This document shows positions 1 to 8,333 of a DNA stretch of 64,000 nt, in pieces. Below the pieces are notes generated by a model. It saw nothing but the letters and a program-made list of their open reading frames with translations, was not told the DNA's origin and did no database searches. How positions within the stretch are numbered: position 1 is the stretch's first letter; every line of letters begins with the position of its first letter. This DNA is from Ectobacillus funiculus (GTDB taxonomy: Bacteria; Bacillota; Bacilli; Bacillales; Bacillaceae_G). The position numbers were made by a program, and so were the translations under genes. The stretch spans positions 1 through 64,000 of the forward strand of contig NZ_SCFM01000031.1 of NCBI RefSeq assembly GCF_004138295.1, in the 5' to 3' direction.

Positions 1-97
1 GACAGAGGCGTAGTTGCACTTACACTGTATTCCTAAAATTTCCGGCTACGTCGAATGACCTTCTAGCTGGAAATTTATATTTTCCTCCAGTGTAAAG
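1..97 (+). repeat. Intergenic structured repeat, copy 1 (left-truncated by window)
   Basis: This copy matches the family found at 53115-53254 and elsewhere. It starts inside the element at GACAGAGGCGTAG and runs through the B half, a long imperfect hairpin. The outer arms TTACACTG (about 20-28) and CAGTGTAA (88-95) pair perfectly. The A half lies before the window. It is joined head to tail with copy 2. Confidence 0.8.
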
Positions 98-229
98 AAA
101 ACTCGCCGACTGGCAAGCCCCGCCCTTGGGCGAAGACAGAGATGTACTTGCATCTATATTATATTCCTAAAATTTCCAACTGTGTCAAATTCACTTCCGG
201 CTGAAAAGTTATCGTTTTTTACAGTGCAG
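91..229 (+). repeat. Intergenic structured repeat, copy 2 (tandem with copy 1)
   Basis: This is a full-length but diverged copy. The A half has CTCGCCGACTGGCAAG, then GCCCTTGGGC and GAAGACAGAG. The B half has ATTCCTAAAATTTCC and ends at ACAGTGCAG. It lies immediately upstream of the sspH promoter. The two copies share the TGTAAAG junction. Confidence 0.75.
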
Positions 230-234
230 AATAA

Positions 235-265
235 GCATAACATACTGGTTTCTATGCCATGCTAA
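235..265 (+). promoter_or_regulatory. Sigma-G-like promoter for sspH
   Basis: GCATAA at 235-240 and CATGCTAA at 258-265 are separated by 17 nt. This resembles the forespore sigma-G pattern (GMATA-like -35, CATWMTA-like -10), as expected for an SASP gene. A small inverted repeat, GCTAAG/CTTAGC, spans 261-280 just before the ribosome site. Confidence 0.5.
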
Positions 266-294
266 GAAAAATAACTTAGCAGGAGGACAGGTTC

Positions 295-474
295 ATGAAT
301 ATTGCACGCGCAAAAGAAATTGCTGAAACGGGAAAAACTGTTTACGTTACATTTCAAGGGACGCCGGTCATGATTCAACATGTAAATGAGCAGGATGGGA
401 CAGCACGTATTTATCCTATCTCTCATCCAGAGCAGGAGCAGACAGTTACTGTTAACAGCCTCCAAGAACAATAA
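295..474 (+). CDS. sspH: Small acid-soluble spore protein, H type
   Basis: The 59-residue product has the usual size and sequence style of SspH-family minor SASPs: an N-terminal MNIARAKEIAET segment, a YVTFQGTPVMIQHV core and the I-Y-P-I-S run. These proteins accumulate in the forespore and mature spore; their exact role in the core is not well defined. The ATG at 295 follows a strong AGGAGG site at 281-286. A sigma-G-like promoter lies just upstream and a terminator hairpin follows the stop, so the gene is probably monocistronic and forespore specific. The longest open frame here is on the other strand and is a shadow. Confidence 0.9.
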   Translation: MNIARAKEIAETGKTVYVTFQGTPVMIQHVNEQDGTARIYPISHPEQEQTVTVNSLQEQ

Positions 475-507
475 GAAGGTCAGCCTCAAACGGCTGACCT
501 TCTTATT
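473..507 (+). terminator. Terminator after sspH
   Basis: A 13-bp perfect stem, AAGAAGGTCAGCC / GGCTGACCTTCTT, with a 6-nt loop overlaps the sspH stop codon. The T-rich tail is short. Confidence 0.7.
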
Positions 508-649
508 GCCATAAAATTTATGCGCCTTTCTCTTATTTCAAGGCCTCCATTCCTCACTAAATTTAAACCGTTCATTTGCTTATAGAATATTCCGAATTTA
601 CACTTCATTCGTTTAATGTTATGTTTGTGTATAGAGGAGGTGATTTTTG

Positions 650-1405
650 ATGAAATATGCAATTGTTACGGGAACATCCCGCGGTCTAGGGGAGGCTATT
701 GCGAAACAGCTGCTGGAAAAGGGTGTCATTGTGTTTTCAGTCGCTCGTCATCGAAATGCGTTGTTGGAAGAAACAGCAAAGCAAGCAGGGGTGTTATTTT
801 ATCCGCTTAGCTTTGATTTACATAATCTGCAAGATGTAGAAGAAGTAATGAAGGAAATTTTTGCTGCTATGGATTTAGATAGTGCATCTGATCTTTATCT
901 CGTGAACAATGCTGGTATGCTCGACCCGATAAAACCGGTAGAGCGTGCCGAGAATGAACTGCTTGTTCAAAATGTTGAAGTAAATCTCCTTGCACCAATG
1001 CTGCTTATTTCCGAGTTTTTAAAACGCACAAAGGATGCGCCATTAGAAAAACGCATCATTAACATTTCATCAGGAGCTGGTAAAAATCCTTATTCTGGTT
1101 GGAGTGCATATTGTACAACAAAAGCTGGCATTGATATGTTTACTCGCTGCGTCGCACTTGAAGAGGAAGGAAAAACCTATCCGACCAAAATCCTATCCTT
1201 TGCTCCTGGCGTTGTAGACACAAGTATGCAAGAACAAATTCGGAATACAGACAAGGAAGACTTTATCCATATCGATCGCTTCCTTTCTCTAAAGAAAGAA
1301 GGAAAATTGCTCTCCCCTTCCTATGTAGCACGCGTAATTGTTGATTTGCTAGAAGCAGATCATTTTGAACAAGGCGGCGTAGTCCGCATCAATACCCAAC
1401 AATAA
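650..1405 (+). CDS. yueD: Short-chain dehydrogenase, YueD-like (benzil reductase type)
   Basis: This is a classical SDR of 251 residues. The Rossmann glycine motif TGTSRGLG is at residues 7-14, NNAG near 86-89, a catalytic Ser around 140-141, and the YxxxK pair Y154/K158. SDRs of this size reduce carbonyls with NAD(P)H in the cytosol. The sepiapterin-reductase-like make-up and C-terminal pattern match Bacillus YueD, an (S)-benzoin-forming benzil reductase; the physiological substrate is not known. The ATG at 650 is preferred over the TTG at 647 because it lies 8-9 nt after GAGGAGGTG. The gene stands alone with its own terminator. Confidence 0.85.
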   Translation: MKYAIVTGTSRGLGEAIAKQLLEKGVIVFSVARHRNALLEETAKQAGVLFYPLSFDLHNLQDVEEVMKEIFAAMDLDSASDLYLVNNAGMLDPIKPVERAENELLVQNVEVNLLAPMLLISEFLKRTKDAPLEKRIINISSGAGKNPYSGWSAYCTTKAGIDMFTRCVALEEEGKTYPTKILSFAPGVVDTSMQEQIRNTDKEDFIHIDRFLSLKKEGKLLSPSYVARVIVDLLEADHFEQGGVVRINTQQ

Positions 1406-1434
1406 AAAGCAAGGAGACCCCCTTGCTTTTTATT
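1404..1434 (+). terminator. Terminator after the SDR gene
   Basis: The perfect 11-bp stem AAAAAGCAAGG / CCTTGCTTTTT is followed by TATTT. It overlaps the SDR stop codon. Confidence 0.8.
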
Positions 1435-1670
1435 TAGACCATATACATACGTTCATACGGTCTTAAGTCGAATGAAACCATAGATTCACGCTCTTCTATC
1501 AGATAGTTTTGAAGTACTAGATTATCAGAGGAGAGTATAATTCCCTCGTATTGATACGTTGCTGTACGATTTGTCAAATTGGCGATAATGACCGCTCACT
1601 TGCTCTCCAGCGCTCTAATCATAAATTTGCTTATAATCTGGCAAAATCCGCTCATACACTCCATAGGTAA
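1434..1670 (-). pseudogene. Decayed C-terminus of a GH13 alpha-glucosidase
   Basis: Reading the minus strand from about 1670 gives TYGVYERILPDYKQIYD. A frame shift leads to IRALESK, then an in-frame TGA, then AVIIANLTNRTATYQYEG, ending LRPYERMYMV and TAA at 1434. This is the C-terminal beta domain pattern of oligo-1,6-glucosidase/MalL-type GH13 enzymes (Y-G-x-Y-x-L-I-L-P-D-H, ANLTNR, LRPYEA-x-V). The catalytic barrel is missing. At least one frameshift and one stop make it nonfunctional. It ends immediately after the SDR terminator. Minus-strand scraps continue weakly to about 1803 but are not recognised. Confidence 0.7.
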
Positions 1671-1815
1671 GACAGCTCATTGCCCTTACACAGATGAATC
1701 ATTCATTTAGAAAAGTTTAAAATGGATTTTGGCTCAAACCACTTCCATAAATTCCTCATAAGGCGTGACCTTTTCACTTTCAATCAAAAAAATGAGACGC
1801 CCAATCTGTGAATAT

Positions 1816-1998
1816 TTAGAGTTTTTTTGTGAGTTTCTTCTTTCTCCGAACGATGTGCTCAATCTTTACAATTGGAACAATTTCAACTGATAACCAATTA
1901 TCGAGCTCAGGAATTCCAATTTCTACAAATCCATTATCAAATATGTGAACAACTATATAGTGTTTGCCATTATAAAAAACAGTATCACCTTTCCTCAT
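1816..1998 (-). CDS. YkvS-like small protein (DUF2187)
   Basis: The 60-residue basic protein begins MRKGDTVFYNGKHYIVVHIFDNGFVEI-like and ends in a lysine/arginine-rich tail. The start fits the small KOW-like beta-barrel family DUF2187, to which B. subtilis YkvS belongs; its function is unknown. The ATG at 1998 is preceded by GGGGGGAG at good spacing. It stands alone between decayed gene fragments. Confidence 0.65.
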   Translation of the reverse strand: MRKGDTVFYNGKHYIVVHIFDNGFVEIGIPELDNWLSVEIVPIVKIEHIVRRKKKLTKKL

Positions 1999-2137
1999 GT
2001 TTCTCCCCCCTATTATTCTGTACCTACTTCATTTCACAACGAATCATAAGGAATACCTAATATTACGAATCATTATACTATATAATAAATCCAGTTCAAA
2101 AGCTGTTACTTTGGTCACGAACGTATTGAAAAGGAAT

Positions 2138-2369
2138 TCATTTATATATAGGAGCTTTCAGAAGGATTGCTGTATGTGGTGTAACGAGACGAGCTATAAA
2201 CGGAGGGGAATCGGATAAAACCTCTTGCTCCATAGCTGACCTTAAGACTCAACTTCGTAAGTGTACGATCATTTTGACACTCTGGCAGATACCCTTTGTG
2301 TTCTAACGTAATTAGCTGATTGACATGTCTCGCTTGAAGATACAAAATATTGAATGTTTCATCTCTCAT
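2138..2369 (-). pseudogene. Possible frameshifted small gene, unrecognised
   Basis: An ATG-initiated frame from 2369 reads MRDETFNILYLQARHVNQL and continues for about 45 residues. Coding-like sequence then resumes in another frame as SAMEQEVLSDSPPFIARL and ends at a TGA at 2138-2140. The two parts would join into a protein of about 78 residues if one frameshift were repaired. No family is recognised and the ribosome site is weak. It could be chance open sequence. Confidence 0.25.
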
Positions 2370-2577
2370 CCTATTTTTTCGCTACTTTTAAAGTATTCAG
2401 AAAAAAGAGGAAATATTAACAATTTTTGGAGTAAAGCAATTAAAAATATCTATAAACTAAAAGCCGATACTTACTTCTTTTTTATGTTAAGTTAAAAAGG
2501 GTAGAAACCTTAATTATTCAGAAGTGGGGCAAGGGATTTTGAGTTGATAGACACATTCCCAAATCCTTTTAAAAGAG

Positions 2578-2625
2578 AAGACTGACTCCAAAAGGCCACA
2601 TTTTTTGACCATTTGAGTCAGTCTT
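2578..2625 (-). terminator. Terminator for the 2629-2862 gene
   Basis: AAGACTGACTC and GAGTCAGTCTT form an 11-bp perfect stem directly after the stop at 2629, with a 26-nt loop. It closes the ATPase cassette on the minus strand. Confidence 0.6.
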
Positions 2626-2628
2626 AAA

Positions 2629-2862
2629 TTAAAATCTCCTTAATTTTGGAAACGAAATGAGACTTAACAGATTGATGTTATTCTCCTTCCCTTTTGCCCG
2701 AACCTTTCCAAAAAATGTTCCTAAGAATTCTTCCCAAATAGCGCCCGCGCTCTTTTTAAATTCTGGACGTTCACGCAGTGATTGAATAGTCATATTCAGC
2801 GCTTGGTCCAAATGAGAAAGTGCTTGTCTTAAATGATAAATCATGTCATTTTGTTCGTTCAT
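2629..2862 (-). CDS. Small hypothetical protein, last gene of the ATPase cassette
   Basis: The 77-residue protein has an N-terminal helix rich in Gln, Leu and His (residues 1-30), followed by a basic segment with KVRAKGKENN. No transmembrane helix or known domain is seen. The ATG at 2862 follows GAGGAGG by about 7 nt. It sits 27 bp after the 89-residue gene and the same strand carries the P-type ATPase upstream, so it is probably the third cistron. No function can be assigned beyond association with the ATPase. Confidence 0.65.
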   Translation of the reverse strand: MNEQNDMIYHLRQALSHLDQALNMTIQSLRERPEFKKSAGAIWEEFLGTFFGKVRAKGKENNINLLSLISFPKLRRF

Positions 2863-2889
2863 ACGATTCCTCCTCTCGAATATACGATT

Positions 2890-3159
2890 TTAACGAAACA
2901 TCGCTTCGTTTCTTTCTACTATTTCTACCTCGCAATCGATAAACATATCCTTATCGAGTTGTGCCTTCATTCGTTCAAATTTAACCTCGGCAACGACATC
3001 TTCAATCCCTTCTTTTGCTGATACAAGAAGAAACTTCATTTGTCTTGATAAATCTCTTGCAACAGGTCTTAACACTTCTTTAGCTATCGGTAACAAGGCT
3101 GATGTAGCGATGACAAGAGCAGATCCTACGATCACTCTCTGTATACCTCTTTGTACCAT
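2890..3159 (-). CDS. Small membrane-associated protein (DUF5132-like)
   Basis: The 89-residue protein has one hydrophobic stretch at about residues 8-28 (IVGSALVIATSALLPIAKEV), then a charged amphipathic tail of helices. This resembles the small DUF5132-type proteins often encoded next to CtpH-like P-type ATPases. The ATG at 3159 is preceded by AGGAGG. It lies 60 bp after the ATPase stop, on the same strand. The hydrophobic-plus-basic N-terminal layout also resembles that of the divergent 183-residue protein at 7612, so the two may be distant paralogues. A regulatory or scaffold partner of the pump is an inference. Confidence 0.7.
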   Translation of the reverse strand: MVQRGIQRVIVGSALVIATSALLPIAKEVLRPVARDLSRQMKFLLVSAKEGIEDVVAEVKFERMKAQLDKDMFIDCEVEIVERNEAMFR

Positions 3160-3219
3160 TATATTCCTCCTACAAAAAACGTTATTATTTTAGTCTGGTC
3201 AAATTTTTCCTTTTTATAC

Positions 3220-6200
3220 CTATGCAGCTGCCTGAAGTGCAATCCTATTTGTTTTTTTACGAGTTAACATATTTACAACCGGCTTTGCTACAATTGCGGC
3301 ACTGCTCGCAACCGCTAATATTGGAACCCATGAAATAATCGGTAAAGAAACTGTGCTAAATACACCATGCAACGGGCCGATATAAATAGTCGCCAACAAT
3401 GCGAGCCAAGAAACTCCTAACGCGCCTACCAAGAAACGATCTTTTGACCAATCACGAATATTTTCTCTGGACCCTGTTTGTCTCCATGAGAAAGTTTGGA
3501 TTAATTGGCCTGCTACTAACGTTGCAAATGCAGTTGTTCGAGCTACAGCTAGAGAAGATCCGCGACTTAAGCTTAATGCAAACAGACCTAATGATCCCGC
3601 ACCTAATAGAACTCCGCGTGTAACAACTTGCTTATATAGGGACGAATCCACAATTTCTTGACGTTTTGTCTGTTTTGTTTTATTGCCCGGATTAACAGCC
3701 AGCACCATCGCAGGGAGCGCATCTGTTAAAAGATTCATTACCAGGATTTGAATCGGCACAATCGGAAGCGGCAGTCCTGCAATTACAGCAGCACCCGTGA
3801 CAATAATTTCAGCCAGATTTCCGCTTAATAAGCACCCGAGCGCTTTACGAATGTTTCCGATGATAGTTCTTCCTTCTTTTACTCCGTCTACAATAGATCC
3901 AAAATGGTCTTCCTTTAGAACCATATCTGCTGTTTCCTTTGTTACTTGTGAACCGGTTTGCCCCATTGCAATTCCTATATCTGCCCTTTTTATAGCAGGA
4001 GAGTCATTTACGCCGTCTCCTGTCATCGCCACAACATGTCCTTGTTGTTGTAACATCGTGACAATGCGAAGCTTATGTTCAGGAGTGACCCTTGCAAAGA
4101 TACAAATATCGTTGATGATGTTTCTTAACTCCTCATCCGACATCCGGTCTAGCTCGTTGCCGACGACAACTTTCTTTCCTCCGTTGCAAATTCCTATTTG
4201 CTTTGCAATGGCCAATGCAGTAACAGGATGGTCGCCTGTAATCATAATTGGTTTAATTCCTAATTCTAGAGCTTCACGGATACTCTTTTCTACATCAGGC
4301 TTTGGAGGATCTATCATACCGACCATGCCAACATAGATTAATCTATCATTCATATCATCGAAGCAAGTATCTTCGCCGTTATGATCAATTGGACGATACG
4401 CAAACGCTAAAACACGGAGAGACTGCTCAGCATATTTTTCATTTTGCTGTAAAATTGCCTCCTTTATTTCATCTGTCAACACGTATCTTTGTCCATGTTG
4501 CTGATAATGGGTACAACAGTTCAAAATCTTTTCCACTGAACCTTTTGACATAACAAAACATTTTCTTTTGTCTTCTTCACTCTTGCAAGCAACTGTCATC
4601 ATGCCTGAACTTGAATCAAAAGGAATTTCGTGAATACGCTTCCAATGTTTGTGATTTTCCAAATGGAAATTGCGTTTTGCAGCCAATGTCACAACGGCAC
4701 CCTCAGTCGGGTCTCCTTTGATTCCCCAGCGTTCATTTTCAAAGTGCAATGAAGTGTTACTGCACAATAATCCAATTTCCAAAAGCTTATCCAGTTCCTT
4801 AGATTTTTTTTCTACTCCATTTTTATCAATAATCTTTCCTTCTGGAGCATATCCATCTCCAGTTGCATGGAATTCAGTATCAATCGTTGCTATTTTCTTG
4901 ACGGTCATTTCATTTTTCGTTAGTGTTCCTGTTTTATCCGAACAAATAACCGTTGTTCTTCCTAACGTCTCTAAAGAAGATAAATTTTGGACTAAAGTTT
5001 GTTTCTTTGCCATGCGGAATATACCAGCAGTTAAAGCAATCGTAATCGTCATCGGAAGTCCTTCAGGAATCGCCGATGCCGTCAAAGCCAAAGAAGTAGT
5101 AACCATTTGTGAAATTGGGTTTCCTCTAAGCAAACCCACAACAAATACAACAGCACCTGCTGCTAAAGCACCCTTCATAAATGTTTTACTAATGGAAGTT
5201 ACTTGTTTTTGCAATGGTGTCTCTGTATCATTTTCCTCACTTAATAGCGACATAAGATGACCTATCTCAGTATCTCTTCCTGTTTGTACAACAACCGCGA
5301 GAGCTTTCCCCCTCGTTACATGCGTTCCCATATACAGCATGTTTATCCGGTCAGAAAGAGCCTCTTCTTTCGAAAGCTTTCCAGCAGTCTTTCTAACAGG
5401 CAGCGATTCACCTGATAGAGAAGACTCATTCACTTCCAGATTCCATCCTTGAATTAATCTCAAATCGGCAGGAACACGGTCTCCTGCTTCGAGCACTACA
5501 ACATCGCCTGGAACGAGGTCTTCTGCAGGTATTTCTGCTTTCTCTCCCTTTCGAATTACATGACAATTTGGCGGTACGAAGCGGGTCATCGCTTCAACAG
5601 CACCTTCCGCTTTCCGTTCTTGCATCGTCGAAATCGCAGCATTTAACAAAAGAATCGAGCCCATTGCGGCTCCATCAAATACATGTCCAGAAACGATGCT
5701 TAATAAAGCGGTTGTCCCTAAAATAATCGTCGTAAACTCCTTGAATTGGGCTAGATAGCTTTTTATCCAATGAGGTCGTTGCTTTGTCTGGATTTTATTC
5801 GAACCATAGGTATGCATAGCTGTTTTGATTTGCTGTTCACCTAAACCATATAGTTCATCCGTTTTCAGAAGATGAAGAATTTCCTTCTCATCCATTGCAT
5901 GCCAAGGATGGCCATCCGCCTTTCCTTCGCCATTCCCTCTTGCTTGCCCTTTCGCTTGTTTTCCTGCCCCGATATGCTGCTCCGTCCATTTTTTTATTTT
6001 TGTTAAGAAGCTTAGCGTTAACGTGTCCGCAATCAAATTAACTACCGGCGCAGCTACAAATAGCGGTGCAGCAATTGCTGTTCCAATCAAATTCCATAAA
6101 GATGTTATTTTTGCATTTGTATGGACAAGATTATCCAGCTGTTCGGCATGCTGATAACTTTTTGCAAGTTCTGGCAATTGCCCGATTCTTATAGAAGGGT

Positions 6201-7449
6201 AAAAAGACAAGATATTTTCTGTTCCATTTGATACATCATCTGTAACAAATAAGATTTCATCCCTTTGGGCTGGGAAAGGTCTGGTTATTTCTCTAAATTC
6301 CAGATTAAAATGTTTTGCTAAAAAGCTTGATAAGTCTTCTAGATTTACATCATTCTGATTGGTTTTAGCATCTATTATAGTTCCAGGACGCAATCGCTTA
6401 AATAACGCTGCCGCTTCTTGTCTTATTGTTCCGTTATCAGCAATTAAAGAAGCATCTTCAAATACAACCGCTTTTGTTTGTGATAACTGATACATCGATC
6501 CGTTCTCCGGGATACACTGTTCATGTTCCCTTGCAACATGCTCTGCTTGCTTCCAAGCATACTCGGTAGAGGTTAAAACTGGACGAGGATTAGCTGCCAA
6601 TAAAACACCTAGTGCAGCCATAGGATTTCTTGTCAACGCAAAACTAGCCCCAGCCGCGACTAAACCAAATCTGCTTGCGCGTCGGCTGTAAGCTTCAATC
6701 TGAGGCGATACGCATGGCTGGTCTAATAGATCTGTTTTCACCTGTCTGCGTTTCCAGTTTAAATATTGGAGAATACTAATGCCAGCTAAAACAACTAAGT
6801 TTTCCCGAACGAGCGCCAATCCTAACGAACTGACACCAAGTAATAAATCTACATTCAGCTTTTTCTTTTGTTGCATATTATGCAACCCTTTTTTCAAAAA
6901 GGGGTATCCAGTACCAATTGCTATCGCACTGCTAAGGAAAAAAGGAAGAGGATGTCTTGCCAAAGCAGACCTTCCCCAAAATAACTGCTTAACTCCTAAA
7001 ATCCCCAGTCCCGCTATCGATAAAGTAAGCGGCAAGGGAACTCTTTCTTCATCTATAGCCGTATTTTTTGTATACGGAATAGATTCAAAATAAGAAGGTG
7101 CGATTGCACTTTCAGCGGTTGCAGCAACTTCACTGTATATAACAGCATGTTCTTCTTCATTTCCAAGTGCAGTCTCTTCCTCAGTTATGTGTCGTTTCTT
7201 AAACAAAACTTCTTCAAATTTTTTGATAAATAACAAAAGAACGTTTAGACTTACTTTATTTTCATTAAACACTAACAATACTTTCCCTGAATCGCTATTT
7301 GCACAAACAGATGTGACCCCTTTAATAGAAGAGAAAATTTCTTCAAACTTCTCAGCTATCTCAGGGTTATGTTGTAATCCAAATAGTTCAAATCTAGCTC
7401 TGCCAGGGAGAATATGAAAAGATCGCGGTTTAAACGATATTTCATGCAT
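3220..7449 (-). CDS. Large P-type cation ATPase with degenerate N-terminal half (CtpH-like)
   Basis: The 1409-residue protein has several regions. Residues about 1-90 are an HMA-like fold lacking a CxxC pair. Residues about 130-490 contain membrane segments and a P-domain-like remnant without DKTG. A Gly/Lys linker follows near 495-515. A complete P2-type ATPase then occupies about 515-1409: cation-ATPase N domain, SGES actuator loop (about 679), AIPEGLP in M4 (about 792-798), the DKTGTLT phosphorylation site (about 836-842), KGDPTE in the N domain, TGDGVND, and a C-terminal membrane domain. PEGLP is typical of Ca/Mn-type pumps, so divalent export is likely but unproven. The domain plan resembles mycobacterial CtpH/CtpI-type pumps. 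The ATG at 7449 has GGGAGGTGG upstream. It heads a three-gene minus-strand unit. Confidence 0.85.
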   Translation of the reverse strand: MHEISFKPRSFHILPGRARFELFGLQHNPEIAEKFEEIFSSIKGVTSVCANSDSGKVLLVFNENKVSLNVLLLFIKKFEEVLFKKRHITEEETALGNEEEHAVIYSEVAATAESAIAPSYFESIPYTKNTAIDEERVPLPLTLSIAGLGILGVKQLFWGRSALARHPLPFFLSSAIAIGTGYPFLKKGLHNMQQKKKLNVDLLLGVSSLGLALVRENLVVLAGISILQYLNWKRRQVKTDLLDQPCVSPQIEAYSRRASRFGLVAAGASFALTRNPMAALGVLLAANPRPVLTSTEYAWKQAEHVAREHEQCIPENGSMYQLSQTKAVVFEDASLIADNGTIRQEAAALFKRLRPGTIIDAKTNQNDVNLEDLSSFLAKHFNLEFREITRPFPAQRDEILFVTDDVSNGTENILSFYPSIRIGQLPELAKSYQHAEQLDNLVHTNAKITSLWNLIGTAIAAPLFVAAPVVNLIADTLTLSFLTKIKKWTEQHIGAGKQAKGQARGNGEGKADGHPWHAMDEKEILHLLKTDELYGLGEQQIKTAMHTYGSNKIQTKQRPHWIKSYLAQFKEFTTIILGTTALLSIVSGHVFDGAAMGSILLLNAAISTMQERKAEGAVEAMTRFVPPNCHVIRKGEKAEIPAEDLVPGDVVVLEAGDRVPADLRLIQGWNLEVNESSLSGESLPVRKTAGKLSKEEALSDRINMLYMGTHVTRGKALAVVVQTGRDTEIGHLMSLLSEENDTETPLQKQVTSISKTFMKGALAAGAVVFVVGLLRGNPISQMVTTSLALTASAIPEGLPMTITIALTAGIFRMAKKQTLVQNLSSLETLGRTTVICSDKTGTLTKNEMTVKKIATIDTEFHATGDGYAPEGKIIDKNGVEKKSKELDKLLEIGLLCSNTSLHFENERWGIKGDPTEGAVVTLAAKRNFHLENHKHWKRIHEIPFDSSSGMMTVACKSEEDKRKCFVMSKGSVEKILNCCTHYQQHGQRYVLTDEIKEAILQQNEKYAEQSLRVLAFAYRPIDHNGEDTCFDDMNDRLIYVGMVGMIDPPKPDVEKSIREALELGIKPIMITGDHPVTALAIAKQIGICNGGKKVVVGNELDRMSDEELRNIINDICIFARVTPEHKLRIVTMLQQQGHVVAMTGDGVNDSPAIKRADIGIAMGQTGSQVTKETADMVLKEDHFGSIVDGVKEGRTIIGNIRKALGCLLSGNLAEIIVTGAAVIAGLPLPIVPIQILVMNLLTDALPAMVLAVNPGNKTKQTKRQEIVDSSLYKQVVTRGVLLGAGSLGLFALSLSRGSSLAVARTTAFATLVAGQLIQTFSWRQTGSRENIRDWSKDRFLVGALGVSWLALLATIYIGPLHGVFSTVSLPIISWVPILAVASSAAIVAKPVVNMLTRKKTNRIALQAAA

Positions 7450-7611
7450 TCTCTTGCCACCTCCCTTCTTGCTATCCTAATTTTTTATACAAATAATATT
7501 TTGGACGGATTTTTTGTATTATATTCATGATTAAAAACACACTTTTTGTAGATAATGAAAATAAATATAACCAAATTTGGGTAAAATTCGCATTATCAAG
7601 GAGGTTGAATT

Positions 7612-8163
7612 ATGCTTAAAAAGTTTTTTTCTTTTAGTAATCCAGTTGGTCTAATTATCAGTTCTGCAGCGCTTATATTAACGGTATCTCCAGAGGCAAG
7701 AAAAGGAACTAGAAAGCTGCTGGTTAAAGGGGCAGGCGCAGCGATAGCACTGGGAGATCAAATGAAAGGGCTCACGACTGGCCTACAACAGCAGTTAGGG
7801 ACGTTTGTAGAAGAAGCAAAAGCAGAAAGGAAAACGATGATGCTGCCTGATATGACTCAAATGGTCAAAAAAGGAGGCAATATGGTTAAACACAGTTTTG
7901 AAGAGGGAGTTGCAAAAACGGAACAGGTAATGGATACTGCAAAAGATTCTGTTAGAGGTTTATTTGATGATGAAACGGTCAATTACAGTTTCGAAGAAAG
8001 AGATACAAAAAAACTGGCAATGGAAACTCCAAAGGAAGCTGTTGCTACAGGCTTATTTGACGATATAGAGCCGGCTCCTAACCAAGAGTTTACTGCCTAT
8101 AATGTTTTAGACGATCATTCTATTCAAATGAAATTACATGAGATTGAACAAAAATTATATTAA
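7612..8163 (+). CDS. Hypothetical protein with N-terminal hydrophobic segment, divergent from the ATPase
   Basis: In this 183-residue protein, residues about 10-27 are hydrophobic (PVGLIISSAALILTV), followed by a basic region and a Gly/Ala helix. The remainder is acidic and helical, with a repeated GLFDD motif near residues 106-110 and 143-147. The N-terminal layout is like that of the 89-residue cassette protein. The ATG at 7612 follows AAGGAGG. It is transcribed divergently from the ATPase across a 162-bp AT-rich region, so shared regulation is likely. No enzymatic motif is visible; a membrane-tethered partner of the pump is an inference. Confidence 0.7.
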   Translation: MLKKFFSFSNPVGLIISSAALILTVSPEARKGTRKLLVKGAGAAIALGDQMKGLTTGLQQQLGTFVEEAKAERKTMMLPDMTQMVKKGGNMVKHSFEEGVAKTEQVMDTAKDSVRGLFDDETVNYSFEERDTKKLAMETPKEAVATGLFDDIEPAPNQEFTAYNVLDDHSIQMKLHEIEQKLY

Positions 8164-8190
8164 AGAGACTGACTCAAAGTTAGTCTCTTT
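8162..8190 (+). terminator. Terminator after the 183-residue gene
   Basis: The hairpin AAGAGACTGACT / AGTTAGTCTCTT overlaps the stop codon and is followed by CTTTT. Confidence 0.7.
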
Positions 8191-8275
8191 CTTTTATGCT
8201 TACAACTGCAACGTTTGTCTTCTCATTTTTCAGTTTAATGAACGATTAGCTTTTTTATAATCACTAGACATACAG

Positions 8276-8320
8276 AAAAAGGAACTCCTCACAAGAAACA
8301 CACTCTACTTTTGGAGTTCC
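8276..8320 (-). terminator. Terminator for the glycine-zipper gene
   Basis: GGAACTCC and GGAGTTCC pair perfectly around a 24-nt loop. On the minus strand this is followed by TTTTT, just downstream of the stop at 8334. Confidence 0.6.
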
Positions 8321-8333
8321 CTGTTTGAATTAT

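Larger units (their letters stand above)
1999..2628. other. Gene-poor stretch with possible scraps
   Basis: No intact gene is supported. It is AT-rich, holds one possible decayed minus-strand gene (2138-2369) and ends with the terminator of the 2629-2862 gene. Confidence 0.5.

Noticed and set aside
3797-4336. 179-codon open frame opposite the ATPase
   Set aside because: It is a shadow of the ATPase codons; no start signal or independent features.
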